The translations under genes were made by a program, and so were the position numbers. The notes beneath the pieces were generated by a model, which made no database searches, was not told the DNA's origin, and saw only the letters and a list, made by a program, of their open reading frames with translations. From the NCBI GenBank assembly GCA_033764775.1, contig JANRIQ010000002.1:186001-250000 (forward strand): DNA of 64,000 nucleotides. Direction: 5' to 3'. This document shows, one piece after another, positions 1-8,901 of this stretch. Numbering within the stretch: the stretch's first letter is position 1; each line of letters begins with the position of its first letter. Origin of the DNA: JAWXCE01 sp033764775. GTDB lineage: Bacteria; Pseudomonadota; Alphaproteobacteria; Rhizobiales; Rhodomicrobiaceae.

Positions 1-357
1 GAACCGCCAGGAGATTACGCCCGAGGCTTGTAGGGTGAATGCAATGCGGTTCAATTCTGCTCGATTTAAGGCCGAGATTTCGGCCGCGATCGGTCGAACG
101 CACGACCTCCACGTTTAGTTCCCCATCATGGATGTTTGGTTAAAAATTTTCCCGAGATTTGATCCCCGCCGGCCTCAATCGAAACGAAGGCCGAACAAAT
201 CCACAACGGCCGCGCCTTTGTCCCCGCGCCACACATGTTCATATTCCGCCGGCGCGGCGAATTAGATCTTTGCGGCGCTTCTGCGGCGCTGTTAACACAT
301 GCTTATCCTCATCGGCCGAGGCGATCGCCTTCAGCCAAAAAAAGGCTCTACTGCTCC
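1..357. other. Non-coding stretch at window start
   Basis: No convincing gene is seen here. The open frames in this stretch lack a ribosome binding site and recognisable protein features. It may hold the upstream region of the small exported protein that starts at 358, but no clear promoter was recognised. Confidence 0.4.
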
Positions 358-684
358 ATGAAGCTTTCACACGTTCTTTTCGTGACGATGGCCTTCGCAG
401 GCGTTGCGCCGGCGGCCGCCTCTGAAACCGGGTTCGCCGCGATACACGACTGGCGCCGGGAGGGCGGACGGACGTGCATGGTCGATCATTTCCATTACGG
501 CTCGGGGACTGGATCGACCGAAAAGGCCGCCAAAGCGAGCGCGATTGCGGCATGGTCGTCCTTCACGGTGTTCGAATATGGTTCGACCTGGGGCCGATAC
601 ACGCTCGCGGCCGGCAAGGTCATGGAGTGCCAAGCCTCCGGCGGCTGGACGTGCAGTGTCCGGGCGCGGCCTTGCAAACGGTAG
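358..684 (+). CDS. Small exported cysteine-containing protein, unknown function
   Basis: Predicted 108-residue protein. I chose the ATG at 358, not the upstream in-frame ATG at 235, because residues 1-21 then form a typical signal peptide ending in an Ala-rich cleavage region. The mature part has four cysteines (C40, C91, C99, C106), consistent with two disulfides in the periplasm, and a central stretch rich in aromatic residues and glycine (HFHYGSG, FEYGSTWG). It ends 12 bp before the end of the convergent aminotransferase gene. I do not recognise a named domain. A small structural or envelope protein is an inference from export and cysteines only. Confidence 0.6.
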   Translation: MKLSHVLFVTMAFAGVAPAAASETGFAAIHDWRREGGRTCMVDHFHYGSGTGSTEKAAKASAIAAWSSFTVFEYGSTWGRYTLAAGKVMECQASGGWTCSVRARPCKR

Positions 685-696
685 GCTGGGGCGGCG

Positions 697-2844
697 CTAA
701 GGCGCGTCGCTGAGCAGCTTCGCCGATGTGGTGACGAGACCCTGCTGCTCTAGGCTCGCCATGCGCGAACGCGGAACAATCTGCCGCGCGAACTCCGCCT
801 CCAGTTCGCCGCGCTCGCTCACCTCGATCCACCGGCGCCAGTGCCAGGCGAGCGGCCCCGTGAACTTCTCGCCAAAATGCCGGAACACCGTTTTGATGTT
901 CTCCACTTTGCGGCGGAACCTTTCATAGGTCGTGAACGGCAGGTGCAAGATCACCACATCCCGCGATCTGTTCGACGTCGTTTTCAGTCCTTCGGCGGCG
1001 GAGACCCCATGCCCCCCCATGAGCACCTTCTCGATGACGCTGAGCCTCGCCATGGCCTTCGGCCCATCGTAGCCCCAGATCCAGGGCAGATCGGGGTTCT
1101 CGTCGATGGTGTCCATGAAGATGGGCGCGATCGGCACCAGAAGCGGCCAGTCCCGCACCGGCGTCGCGCTGAAGTCCGGCTTACGCCCCGTGATGCAGCC
1201 GTTGAATCTGTCCGCCAGAATGACCGGCCCTCCAGCCCGCGCTAGCGCCTTGATGTCGCCGCCGCGGGGAACCCAGAATTCGTCCGCGTCGCCGAACAGC
1301 ACCCACTCCGCTTTAAGAACGTCGCGCGCGTGAATGGCCGCCGCGTTTAGGTAGTCGAAGGTCCCGCCCAGTTGGAGCGATTGGCGGATCACGGTCATCT
1401 CGCCCTCCGCCTCAAGCTCGGACAGGATGTCAAGTGTGCCGTCGGTCGAGCCGTTGTCGGTGACGATGATGTGATCGGCGCCAATTTCGCGCAGGTGTCG
1501 GATGTTGTCTCGTATCAGCTCGGCCTCGTCGTATACGCCGACGCTGGCGACGATTTCCCGGCGGCCGGACAGGATGGCGGGCGGCGCGAGGCTCGTTTGC
1601 CGCGCCTCGTGCAGGTATGCAGGCTGGGGCGATGCAAGGCGCGCGGCCGGCGCCGGTTGGCCTGCGAGGGCCGCCGCAATGCGCTCGGCCTCCCGCGCGG
1701 TCAGATCGTGAAACATCGGAAGCCCTATAAGGCGCGAGGCCACGTCGCGCGTCGCCGGCAGATCGTCCCTCCCACAATCGGCGAAACCGTCCTGCGTGTG
1801 CAGCCCCTCGCCGTACCAAAGCCGCGTTTCGATGTCGTGCTCATCCATCCGCGCCATGATCTCGCGCGCCGCATCGGCGCTGTCCGCCATGAACAGGCAA
1901 TAGCTGGAGGCATGGCTCACCGACGCCGCTAAGCGGGGCCTCAACGCCGGCGGGACCGACTGGTGATAATGCGAGGCCGCGCGGATGAAAGCCATGCGCT
2001 TCTCCGGCCACCGGTCCAGTTCGGCGAGCGCGACGGCCGCGTGATACTCGCTCATTTTGCCGTTGATGCTGGGGCCTCGGCTCTCCCGCGTGGCGAGGAA
2101 GCCGAAGTTGAGCGCGCGAAAAATGGCGGTGGCCAAGTTCGCCTGTTTGGTGAGCACCGCCCCCCCTTCGCCGCAGCCGAACACTTTTGTGGCGTGAAAG
2201 CTGAGCGCGACGGGCAACGGGCCTAAAAAGCGGTACGGTTCCGTTAAGATTGAATCGAAGCAACCCGCTCCGTCGATCACGACAGGCACGCCGCACGATT
2301 TTTCAAACTCGATCCATTGCGGCTGTGGGACGGGCCGACCGTAAGGCGCGACGACCACGACGAGCCCAGCCTCACGCAGCCTTGGGTGAGTCTTGAGGCG
2401 CGCAGCCGTGAGCATCCAAACGCTCGGGTCGATGTCGACGAAGTGCGGCGTGTAGCCGGCCTGGCGCACGGCCGCGGCGGTGCCTGCGAATGTGTAGGAC
2501 GGCATCAGGCATAGCGGTTTGTCCGGCCGCGCTCGCCCAGCTTTGCCGAGGATGGCGCCGGCGAGCGCGCATGTGCCGCTGCTTGCGGTGACGGCGTAGC
2601 TGGGCGCGAGCGCGAATCGTTCGGTGAGCCGGGCCGATAGCGTGCGGGCGAGGGCGCCGTGGTTCGAGTACCAGCGGCTTTCGTCGAGGCGGCGCAAATA
2701 TGGCAAAAGCGCATCGGCCGATGGAAGCAGCGGGCGCTGCAAGGGCAAAGGCGGCGGCTGCAAGTCCTCCGCTGCGACAGGCAAATCCGGAAACAGCGGC
2801 GAGACGGCGTCCATGCTCTGCATTTGTGGCTGCGCCGTCATCAT
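697..2844 (-). CDS. Fusion of DegT/DnrJ-type sugar aminotransferase and family 2 glycosyltransferase
   Basis: 715 residues. Residues about 40-395 match the PLP-dependent DegT/DnrJ/EryC1/StrS sugar aminotransferase family: D191 (VVIDGAG) and the Schiff-base lysine K220 (SFHATK), followed by a Gly-rich GCGEGG. After a Pro/Ala-rich linker (about 395-425) comes a GT-A glycosyltransferase of the GT2-like type, with DNGSTDGT at 463-470 and the metal-binding DADEF at 519-523. The family aminotransferase makes amino sugars on nucleotide-sugar donors; the fused domain would transfer a sugar. Two adjacent ATGs begin the gene with an AGGGGTGG ribosome site just upstream. It is divergent from a PglD-like acyltransferase, the enzyme that usually acts next on such amino sugars. 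Substrate unknown. Confidence 0.82.
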   Translation of the reverse strand: MMTAQPQMQSMDAVSPLFPDLPVAAEDLQPPPLPLQRPLLPSADALLPYLRRLDESRWYSNHGALARTLSARLTERFALAPSYAVTASSGTCALAGAILGKAGRARPDKPLCLMPSYTFAGTAAAVRQAGYTPHFVDIDPSVWMLTAARLKTHPRLREAGLVVVVAPYGRPVPQPQWIEFEKSCGVPVVIDGAGCFDSILTEPYRFLGPLPVALSFHATKVFGCGEGGAVLTKQANLATAIFRALNFGFLATRESRGPSINGKMSEYHAAVALAELDRWPEKRMAFIRAASHYHQSVPPALRPRLAASVSHASSYCLFMADSADAAREIMARMDEHDIETRLWYGEGLHTQDGFADCGRDDLPATRDVASRLIGLPMFHDLTAREAERIAAALAGQPAPAARLASPQPAYLHEARQTSLAPPAILSGRREIVASVGVYDEAELIRDNIRHLREIGADHIIVTDNGSTDGTLDILSELEAEGEMTVIRQSLQLGGTFDYLNAAAIHARDVLKAEWVLFGDADEFWVPRGGDIKALARAGGPVILADRFNGCITGRKPDFSATPVRDWPLLVPIAPIFMDTIDENPDLPWIWGYDGPKAMARLSVIEKVLMGGHGVSAAEGLKTTSNRSRDVVILHLPFTTYERFRRKVENIKTVFRHFGEKFTGPLAWHWRRWIEVSERGELEAEFARQIVPRSRMASLEQQGLVTTSAKLLSDAP

Positions 2845-2986
2845 CCACCCCTGATTTTTGTTATTGTCGGACGTTAGATTATTTCAAAAAGTAATACAAT
2901 TAGCGCAAAAAGCCGCATACGACTTTTGCTAAAAATGTTAGTAGCGAAGCGATGAAGGGCGGTCATCGCCACGAGGTGTAAGAAAA
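2845..2986. promoter_or_regulatory. AT-rich divergent intergenic region
   Basis: 142-bp spacer between the divergent aminotransferase-glycosyltransferase and acyltransferase genes. It is markedly AT-rich compared with its surroundings, as expected if it holds both promoters. A GAGGTG ribosome site precedes the ATG at 2987. I could not assign -35/-10 boxes with confidence. Confidence 0.4.
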
Positions 2987-3670
2987 ATGAACATCAACGC
3001 TGCGGAAGTCGTCTTATATGGCAGCGCGGGAACCGCTCGGACCATACGTCATCTTGTGGAAACAGGGCACGGCCATCGCGGCGCTTCAGTCGTTCGTGCT
3101 TTCATCGACGACTTCAAGGGCGGCGACGGTCAGGTTTTGGACGGCGTTCCGTTGATAACGTTCGAGCAATATGCCGAGCGACTTTTGCCTATTCCGGTCT
3201 GCATCACGTTGGGCGATCCAAGACTGCGGCAAATGCTTGCCGAGCGCGTTGCGGCGGCTGGGGGATGTTTCGTCACCTATGTGCCTGACGCCACGCCCAA
3301 GCGGCTCATGGTCGGCGATGGTTCGTATTTGAGCAACCTCGCGTATGTCGATGGCAACTCGGCGATAGGCCGGCAGGTTCACGTCATGAGCATGGCGCAT
3401 GTCGGGCATGACACGGTCATCGAGGACTTTGTCACTCTATGCCCGATGGTTTGCATTTCCGGCTATGTCGTCGTGCGGGAGGGCGCGTTTCTCGGCGCGG
3501 GGGCTGTCGTCGTGCCGGGCAAACCGGGCAGACCGATCGTCATCGGGCGCGGCGCTTATGTGTTCGCCGGTGCCGTGATCACGAAATCGGTCGCCGATGG
3601 CGCCAAGGTCGCGGGCAACCCCGCCGCGCCTCTGCGCGAGTTGATCAAGCGCGAGCGCGGGCGCCGTTAG
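2987..3670 (+). CDS. PglD/NeuD-like sugar acyltransferase (left-handed beta-helix)
   Basis: 227 residues. The N-terminal 80 residues form a Rossmann-like PglD_N domain (VVLYGSAGTARTI at 8-20), followed by hexapeptide repeats with I/V every sixth residue (about 110-205) ending in the classic VAGNPAAPL. Family members O- or N-acetylate sialic acid or bacillosamine-type sugars using acetyl-CoA. The canonical catalytic His lies in the AHVGHD segment. It is divergent from the aminotransferase-glycosyltransferase fusion, so the pair probably builds and attaches an acylated amino sugar to a cell-surface glycan. That is inference; the acceptor and acyl group cannot be read from sequence. Confidence 0.78.
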   Translation: MNINAAEVVLYGSAGTARTIRHLVETGHGHRGASVVRAFIDDFKGGDGQVLDGVPLITFEQYAERLLPIPVCITLGDPRLRQMLAERVAAAGGCFVTYVPDATPKRLMVGDGSYLSNLAYVDGNSAIGRQVHVMSMAHVGHDTVIEDFVTLCPMVCISGYVVVREGAFLGAGAVVVPGKPGRPIVIGRGAYVFAGAVITKSVADGAKVAGNPAAPLRELIKRERGRR

Positions 3671-3730
3671 GTCGCAAAACGCTTGCCGGGAGGCCGAGCC
3701 GACGCCAATCTGCGCGCGGAGCAAGGCGCG

Positions 3731-4636
3731 ATGGACAGACTTGAGACGATGGCGGTGTTCGCCGCCGTGGCGGAGGCGGGCAGCTTCGCCGCGGCCGCGC
3801 GCAAGCTGCGCGTCTCACCGGCCGCCGTCACGCGCGCGGTCATGGCGCTTGAGGAGCGTCTTGGCGCCCGACTGCTTGTGCGCACCACTCGAAGCCTGCG
3901 GCTGACCGACGCCGGCGCCCGCTTTCTCGCCGATGCGAGCCGCATCCTACATGAGGTGCAAGAGGCCGAAGACGCGGCGGCCGGCCTGCACGTCGCCCCG
4001 CGCGGTTTGCTCAGTGTGACCGCGCCCGTTTTGCTTGGCCGCATGCATGTGACGCCGATCCTGCGTCGGTTTATCGACGCCTATCCTCATATTGAGGCGA
4101 GCGCCCTGTTCGTCGACCGCATCGTGAACATCGCAGAGGAGGGGCTGGACGTGGCGGTGCGCATCGGCGAGATGCCGGACTCCTCGCTCGCCGCGGTCCG
4201 CGTCGGGCGCGTGCGGGTGATGCTCGTCGCTTCGCCGAGCTATCTGGACGCCCATGGCGAGCTGCGCTTCCCGTCCGATCTCGCGGCTCACAGGCTTGTC
4301 TCGTCGCAGAGCGCGGCGACCATGCTCGACTGGCGCTTTGGCGTGGGCGCCGCCGCTCACACCGTGCGGGTGCGGCCAGTCCTTTCCATCAACAACCTAG
4401 ATGCCCTTATCGACGTAGCCGCGGCCGGTTGGGCTATCGCCCGGGTTCTGTCGTATCAGGTCGCCGATCATTTGGCTGACGGGCGTCTGCGCGTTGTGCT
4501 GGCGGATGCCGAACCGCCCCCTGCGCCGGTGCACGTGGCGCATCAGGAGGGCCGCCGCGCCTCGGCCAAGGTGCGCGCTTTCGTTGATTTCGCCGTTGAC
4601 GCCCTGCGCGCCGACAAGACGCTCAATGGGGCCTAA
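3731..4636 (+). CDS. LysR-family transcriptional regulator
   Basis: 301 residues. An N-terminal winged helix-turn-helix (residues 1-60, with AAARKLRVSPAAVTRAV) is followed by a LysR substrate-binding domain (about 90-295) of the type common in single-copy aromatic or stress regulators. The ATG at 3731 is preferred over the upstream one at 3683 because it gives the usual MDRLETM start and has a GGAG about 12 bp upstream. It sits 63 bp upstream of proB on the same strand and downstream of the acyltransferase. There is no divergent partner gene, so the target cannot be inferred from position. Confidence 0.85.
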   Translation: MDRLETMAVFAAVAEAGSFAAAARKLRVSPAAVTRAVMALEERLGARLLVRTTRSLRLTDAGARFLADASRILHEVQEAEDAAAGLHVAPRGLLSVTAPVLLGRMHVTPILRRFIDAYPHIEASALFVDRIVNIAEEGLDVAVRIGEMPDSSLAAVRVGRVRVMLVASPSYLDAHGELRFPSDLAAHRLVSSQSAATMLDWRFGVGAAAHTVRVRPVLSINNLDALIDVAAAGWAIARVLSYQVADHLADGRLRVVLADAEPPPAPVHVAHQEGRRASAKVRAFVDFAVDALRADKTLNGA

Positions 4637-4699
4637 CGCGCGGCGCTTTTCAACCTTGCGTTCACGCGCTAACGGTCTTCGAATATGAAGGAGGCGCCG

Positions 4700-5851
4700 A
4701 TGACGGACACGGACGGCTTACCGGGCGCGCAGCGGCGCCCCCTGCTCGGCGAGGCGCGGCGCATCGTTGTGAAGATCGGCTCAGCGCTGCTGGCTGATCG
4801 CGAGACCGGCGCGCTGAAGGCCGAGTGGCTCGCCGCGCTCTGCGCCGACGTCGCTGCGCTCAAAGCTTCCAGCAAAGAGGTGATTCTGGTGTCGTCCGGC
4901 GCCATCGCGCTTGGCCGGCGCGCGCTCGGCTTGCCGCGCGGCGCGCTGAAACTGGAGGAAAGCCAGGCCGCCGCCGCCGTCGGGCAGATCAGCCTCGCGC
5001 ATGCTTACCAGTCCATGCTTAAGGAACGCGGGGTGACGGCGGCGCAAATCCTATTGACCTTGGGAGATACGGAAGAGCGCCGCCGCTATTTGAACGCGCG
5101 CAACACCGTCTCGACGCTGCTTGCCCTCGGCGCCGTGCCGGTCGTGAACGAGAACGATACGGTGGCGACCGCCGAAATCCGCTACGGCGACAACGACCGG
5201 CTGGCCGCGCGCGTCGCCTCCATGGCGAGCGCCGACTGCCTCGTGCTGCTGTCCGACATCGACGGGCTTTACACCGCGCCGCCGCACGCCGACCCGAACG
5301 CCCGCCGCCTGGATGTCGTCGAGGCGATCACGCCGGAGATCGAGGCGATGGCTGGCGGCGCCGGCACCGAGCTTTCGCGCGGCGGCATGGTGACGAAAAT
5401 TATGGCGGCGAAAATCGCGGTGGCGGCTGGCGCGAACATGGTTATCGCGTCCGGCAAGGTGCTGCACCCGCTGCGCGCCATCGCCGAGGGCGCGAACTGC
5501 ACGTGGTTCCTCGCCCGCGCCAACCCGGTGATGGCCCGTAAGCGCTGGATCGCGGGGAGCTTAGAGCCGCGGGGCAGCGTGACCGTGGATGACGGCGCGA
5601 AGGCGGCGCTGGCGACGGGGCGCAGCCTGCTGCCCGCTGGCGTGCGCGAGGTGACAGGCGACTTCGGGCGCGGCGACGCGGTCATCATCCGCGATCTAAG
5701 CGGCGCGGAGCTGGGACGCGGCCTCATCGCCTACGGCCGCGCCGAGGCTGAGCGCATCGCGGGGCGCAACACGGGTGAAATCGAAGCCATTCTCGGGCAC
5801 AAGGGCCGGGCGGAGCTGATCCACCGAGACGACATGGCGCTCAGCGGTTGA
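4700..5851 (+). CDS. proB: Glutamate 5-kinase
   Basis: 383 residues, the usual length. It phosphorylates L-glutamate, the first committed step to proline. Amino-acid kinase motifs: VVKIGSALL (23-31), VSSGAIALG (64-72), VVNENDTV (148-155), YGDNDRLAA (162-170) and LLSDIDGLY (183-191); a C-terminal PUA domain follows (about 275-355). I chose ATG 4700 over 4685 because AAGGAGG at 4688-4694 lies at ideal spacing. Its stop overlaps the region of the next gene start, so the acetyltransferase and proA downstream are probably co-transcribed. Feedback control by proline is known for the family. Confidence 0.95.
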   Translation: MTDTDGLPGAQRRPLLGEARRIVVKIGSALLADRETGALKAEWLAALCADVAALKASSKEVILVSSGAIALGRRALGLPRGALKLEESQAAAAVGQISLAHAYQSMLKERGVTAAQILLTLGDTEERRRYLNARNTVSTLLALGAVPVVNENDTVATAEIRYGDNDRLAARVASMASADCLVLLSDIDGLYTAPPHADPNARRLDVVEAITPEIEAMAGGAGTELSRGGMVTKIMAAKIAVAAGANMVIASGKVLHPLRAIAEGANCTWFLARANPVMARKRWIAGSLEPRGSVTVDDGAKAALATGRSLLPAGVREVTGDFGRGDAVIIRDLSGAELGRGLIAYGRAEAERIAGRNTGEIEAILGHKGRAELIHRDDMALSG

Positions 5852-5859
5852 CGGCGGCG

Positions 5860-6441
5860 ATGAATGCGACCCCGGCCCCATTTTACACGCAAGACGCGCT
5901 GGCCGATCTGATCCGGCGCGGCGTCGCCGAGGTCGGCGCGCACACTTACGGCGCCCCTGAGGTGATGTGGGCGAATTCCGGCGCGAAGCTGCGTCTCGGC
6001 AAATACACATCCATCGCCGCCGGCTGCCGCATCTTCCTCGGCGGCAACCACCGGCCCGATTGGGTCAGCACCTATCCGTTCTCCGCGCTGCATCAGCGTT
6101 GGCCGCAGGCGCGGGGCATCGAGGGGCACCCAGCCACGAAAGGCGACGTGGTCATCGGCAGCGATGTCTGGATCGGCGCCGAGGCCTTCATCCTCTCGGG
6201 CGTCAGCATCGGCCATGGGGCGGTCGTCGGCGCCCGCGCCGTTGTCTCCCGCGACGCGCCGCCCTACGCCATCGTCGCCGGCAACCCGGCGCGCGTCGTG
6301 CGCATGCGGTTCGACGCCCGGCTCATTGAGCGGCTCGTCGCCATCGCCTGGTGGGATTGGCCGGACGAGGTGGTGGCCGAGCGCGCGCCGCTGCTCCTCT
6401 CGGGCGACGTGGAAGGCTTCTGCGATCGCTTCGGCGCCTAA
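5860..6441 (+). CDS. Xenobiotic-type (CatB/Vat-like) hexapeptide acetyltransferase
   Basis: 193 residues from ATG 5860; a TTG at 5848 inside the end of proB is an alternative. Left-handed beta-helix acetyltransferase of the LbH_XAT group: the early GGNHRPDWVSTYPF segment supplies the acetyl-CoA-site and catalytic-loop pattern typical of CatB/Vat enzymes, followed by the IGSDVWIGAEAFI coil and VVAGNPARVV ending. Such proteins acetylate small hydroxyl-bearing acceptors including some antibiotics, but many chromosomal members have unknown substrates. It lies between proB and proA, an unusual place, only 8 bp after proB and 73 bp before proA. Confidence 0.8.
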   Translation: MNATPAPFYTQDALADLIRRGVAEVGAHTYGAPEVMWANSGAKLRLGKYTSIAAGCRIFLGGNHRPDWVSTYPFSALHQRWPQARGIEGHPATKGDVVIGSDVWIGAEAFILSGVSIGHGAVVGARAVVSRDAPPYAIVAGNPARVVRMRFDARLIERLVAIAWWDWPDEVVAERAPLLLSGDVEGFCDRFGA

Positions 6442-6514
6442 ACTTTCACGCGGGCCGCTTCGCAAAGGGCCGATTTTGCGTTAGCACTGCGCGTGTTGTT
6501 CAGTGCGGGGGATC

Positions 6515-7807
6515 ATGGTTCATTCAGCGAGAGAGAAAACGCGCGGCGGGCTGACGCAAAAGATGGCGGCGATCGGCGCGGCTGCCCGGCTGGCGGCCGG
6601 CGATCTGGCTTTGGCCTCCACCGCGGCGAAAAATCACGCCCTTCGCGCCGCCGCAGGCGCGATCCGCGAGAGCGCGGACGCCATCATCGCCGCCAACGCA
6701 GCCGACATCGCAGCGGCGCGAGGCGCAGGACGCCCCGCGTCGTTCATCGACCGTTTGGAATTGTCGCACGCCCGCATCGAGGCTATGGCGAAGGGATTGG
6801 ACGAAGTCGCGGCGCTGCCAGACCCTGTGGGCCGCGTCCTGGCGGAATGGGAACGGCCCAACGGCCTGCGCATCGCGCGCGTCGCGGCGCCTTTGGGCGT
6901 GCTCGCCGTGATCTATGAAAGCCGGCCCAATGTGACGGCGGACGCCGGCGCGCTGTGCCTCAAATCGGGCAACGCGGTGATCTTGCGCGGCGGCTCGGAA
7001 AGCTTGAACTCCAACCGAGCCATCCGAGCGTGTCTCGCCAAGGGCCTCGACGAGGCTGGGCTACCGAGCGCGGCGATCCAGCTGATCGACACGCCGGACC
7101 GGGACGCGGTGGGCCTGATGCTGGGCGGGCTCGGCGGCGCTATCGACGTGATCGTTCCGCGCGGCGGCAAAAGCCTTGTGGCCCGCGTACAGGCAGAGGC
7201 GCGCGTGCCCGTTTTCGCGCATCTCGACGGCGTCAACCATGTCTATGTGCACGCGGCCGCCGACCTCTCAATGGCGCGCGACATCGTGCTGAACGCGAAG
7301 CTGCGGCGCACCGGCGTATGCGGCTCCGCCGAAACCCTTCTAGTGGACGCCGCGTGCGCCGCAACGCATCTGGCGCCTCTAGTCTCCGCGCTCATCGACG
7401 CGGGCTGCGAGGTGCGCGGCGATGCAGCCGTGACGGCGGCGGACGCACGCGCGACGCCCGCCACGGCCGAGGATTGGGGGACGGAGTATCTGGACGCGAT
7501 CATCTCGGTGCGGGTGGTCTCCGACCTGGACGAGGCGATCGCGCACATCGCGGCTCACGGATCCCGGCACACCGACGCCATCGTGACTGACGCTGCCGCC
7601 GCCGCCGAGCGCTTCCTGCGCGAGGTGGACAGCGCCATCGTGCTGTGGAACGCCTCGACCCAGTTCGCCGACGGCGGCGAGTTCGGCATGGGCGCCGAGA
7701 TCGGCATCGCCACCGGCAAGTTCCACGCGCGCGGGCCTGTGGGCGTGGAACAGTTGACGACATTCAAATATGTGGTGCGCGGGCGCGGGCAGACCCGCCC
7801 GCTATGA
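6515..7807 (+). CDS. proA: Glutamate-5-semialdehyde dehydrogenase (gamma-glutamyl phosphate reductase)
   Basis: 430 residues. It reduces glutamyl-5-phosphate with NADPH to the semialdehyde, the second proline step after ProB. The aldehyde-dehydrogenase fold is clear: ESRPNVTADAG, LRGGSES, PRGGKSL and the catalytic cysteine C269 in RRTGVCGSAETL. The C-terminal ATGKFHARGPVGVEQLTTFK is the family signature. ATG 6515 is used, with GGGGGA upstream; a GTG at 6503 is possible. The stop overlaps the nadD start (ATGA), indicating translational coupling. Confidence 0.95.
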   Translation: MVHSAREKTRGGLTQKMAAIGAAARLAAGDLALASTAAKNHALRAAAGAIRESADAIIAANAADIAAARGAGRPASFIDRLELSHARIEAMAKGLDEVAALPDPVGRVLAEWERPNGLRIARVAAPLGVLAVIYESRPNVTADAGALCLKSGNAVILRGGSESLNSNRAIRACLAKGLDEAGLPSAAIQLIDTPDRDAVGLMLGGLGGAIDVIVPRGGKSLVARVQAEARVPVFAHLDGVNHVYVHAAADLSMARDIVLNAKLRRTGVCGSAETLLVDAACAATHLAPLVSALIDAGCEVRGDAAVTAADARATPATAEDWGTEYLDAIISVRVVSDLDEAIAHIAAHGSRHTDAIVTDAAAAAERFLREVDSAIVLWNASTQFADGGEFGMGAEIGIATGKFHARGPVGVEQLTTFKYVVRGRGQTRPL

Positions 7808-8406
7808 CGCAGCCGCCGCCCGCCTATCCGCGCATGCGCATTGGCCTGATGGGCGGCACGTTCAACCCCGCGCATGACGGCCACCGGCATATCGCGGTCG
7901 AGGCGTTGAAGCGGTTGCGGCTTCATCAGGTGTGGTGGATCGTGACGCCGCAGAATCCGCTGAAAAGCGCCGGCGCCGCGTCGAACTTCAACGCAAGGCT
8001 GGCGAGCGCTCGCGCGGCGGCGCGGCATCCGCGCATCGTGGTGACCGCCTTTGAGGCGAGCCTGTCATCCACCTACACCCTGGAAACGCTAAGCTTTCTG
8101 AGGCGCCGCGCCCCAGGGGCTCGCTTTGTGTGGATCATGGGCGCGGACAATCTCGCGGGCTTCCACCGCTGGCGGGGGTGGCGGGCGCTCATGCGGCTAA
8201 TGCCCATCGCCGTGTTCGACCGTCCGGGGTGGCGTCGCCGCGCGCTTTCGTCGCCCGCCGCCGTTGCGTTTCGGTCCGCGCAAGCCGCGGAGTCGCGCGC
8301 CGCCGCCCTGCCGGGAAGCGCGCCGCCGCGATGGGTTTTCGTCTCGCAGCCGCCTATCGCCATATCCTCGACCGCGCTGCGGGAGCAGACCTTGCGCAGG
8401 GGTTGA
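7804..8406 (+). CDS. nadD: Nicotinate-nucleotide adenylyltransferase
   Basis: 200 residues. It transfers AMP from ATP to nicotinate mononucleotide in NAD synthesis. Nucleotidyltransferase motifs: GGTFNPAHDGH (17-27) with the HxGH ATP site, WWIVTPQNPLK, WIMGADNL and the C-terminal ISSTALR (187-193). The start overlaps the proA stop by 4 bp. A frame upstream is open but is only an extension into proA. The order proA-nadD-rsfS-rlmH is the usual alphaproteobacterial arrangement. Confidence 0.93.
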   Translation: MTQPPPAYPRMRIGLMGGTFNPAHDGHRHIAVEALKRLRLHQVWWIVTPQNPLKSAGAASNFNARLASARAAARHPRIVVTAFEASLSSTYTLETLSFLRRRAPGARFVWIMGADNLAGFHRWRGWRALMRLMPIAVFDRPGWRRRALSSPAAVAFRSAQAAESRAAALPGSAPPRWVFVSQPPIAISSTALREQTLRRG

Positions 8407-8472
8407 AAACCGGTCTCGCGTGGGGCACTCTAACGGCATTCCGGTTCGCGGTTTTCGCCGCTCTTGAAAAGG

Positions 8473-8889
8473 ATGCAAAACCTGGCACAGAAAGCGCCCA
8501 GCGCGGCGGCCAACAGCGTCAAAGACGCGCCGACGGAGGACCGCTCCGTTGAGATCCTCGACGCCGCGCTCATCGCCCTCGAGGACGCTAAAGCCGAAGA
8601 CGTCGTCACCATCGACCTCCGCGGCCGCTCTCCGCTCGGGGATTTCATGGTTATCGCCTCGGGGCGGTCAAACCGCCATGTCGGCGCCGTCGCGGATCAG
8701 CTCCTGCGCAAATTCAAAGACATCGGCGAAGGCTCCGCCCGCGTGGAGGGCCTACCGCAAAGCGATTGGGTGCTGATCGACACCGGGGACATCATCGTCC
8801 ACATTTTCCGGCCCGAGGTGCGGGAGTTTTACAAGCTCGAAAAGATGTGGTCGGGCGAGCGTCCCGCGCCCCTCGACGCCGCCGATTAG
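8473..8889 (+). CDS. rsfS: Ribosomal silencing factor RsfS (Iojap family)
   Basis: 138 residues from ATG 8473; a TTG at 8464 is also possible. RsfS binds L14 of the 50S subunit and blocks subunit joining during slow growth. Family signatures visible: ALEDAKAEDVVTIDLRG, FMVIASGRSNRHV, WVLIDTGDIIVHIF and the ending EFYKLEKMW. It carries a 25-residue N-terminal Ala-rich extension of no clear function. It lies between nadD and rlmH, as in most relatives. Confidence 0.92.
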   Translation: MQNLAQKAPSAAANSVKDAPTEDRSVEILDAALIALEDAKAEDVVTIDLRGRSPLGDFMVIASGRSNRHVGAVADQLLRKFKDIGEGSARVEGLPQSDWVLIDTGDIIVHIFRPEVREFYKLEKMWSGERPAPLDAAD

Positions 8890-8901
8890 CGCGCTGCGGG
8901 C

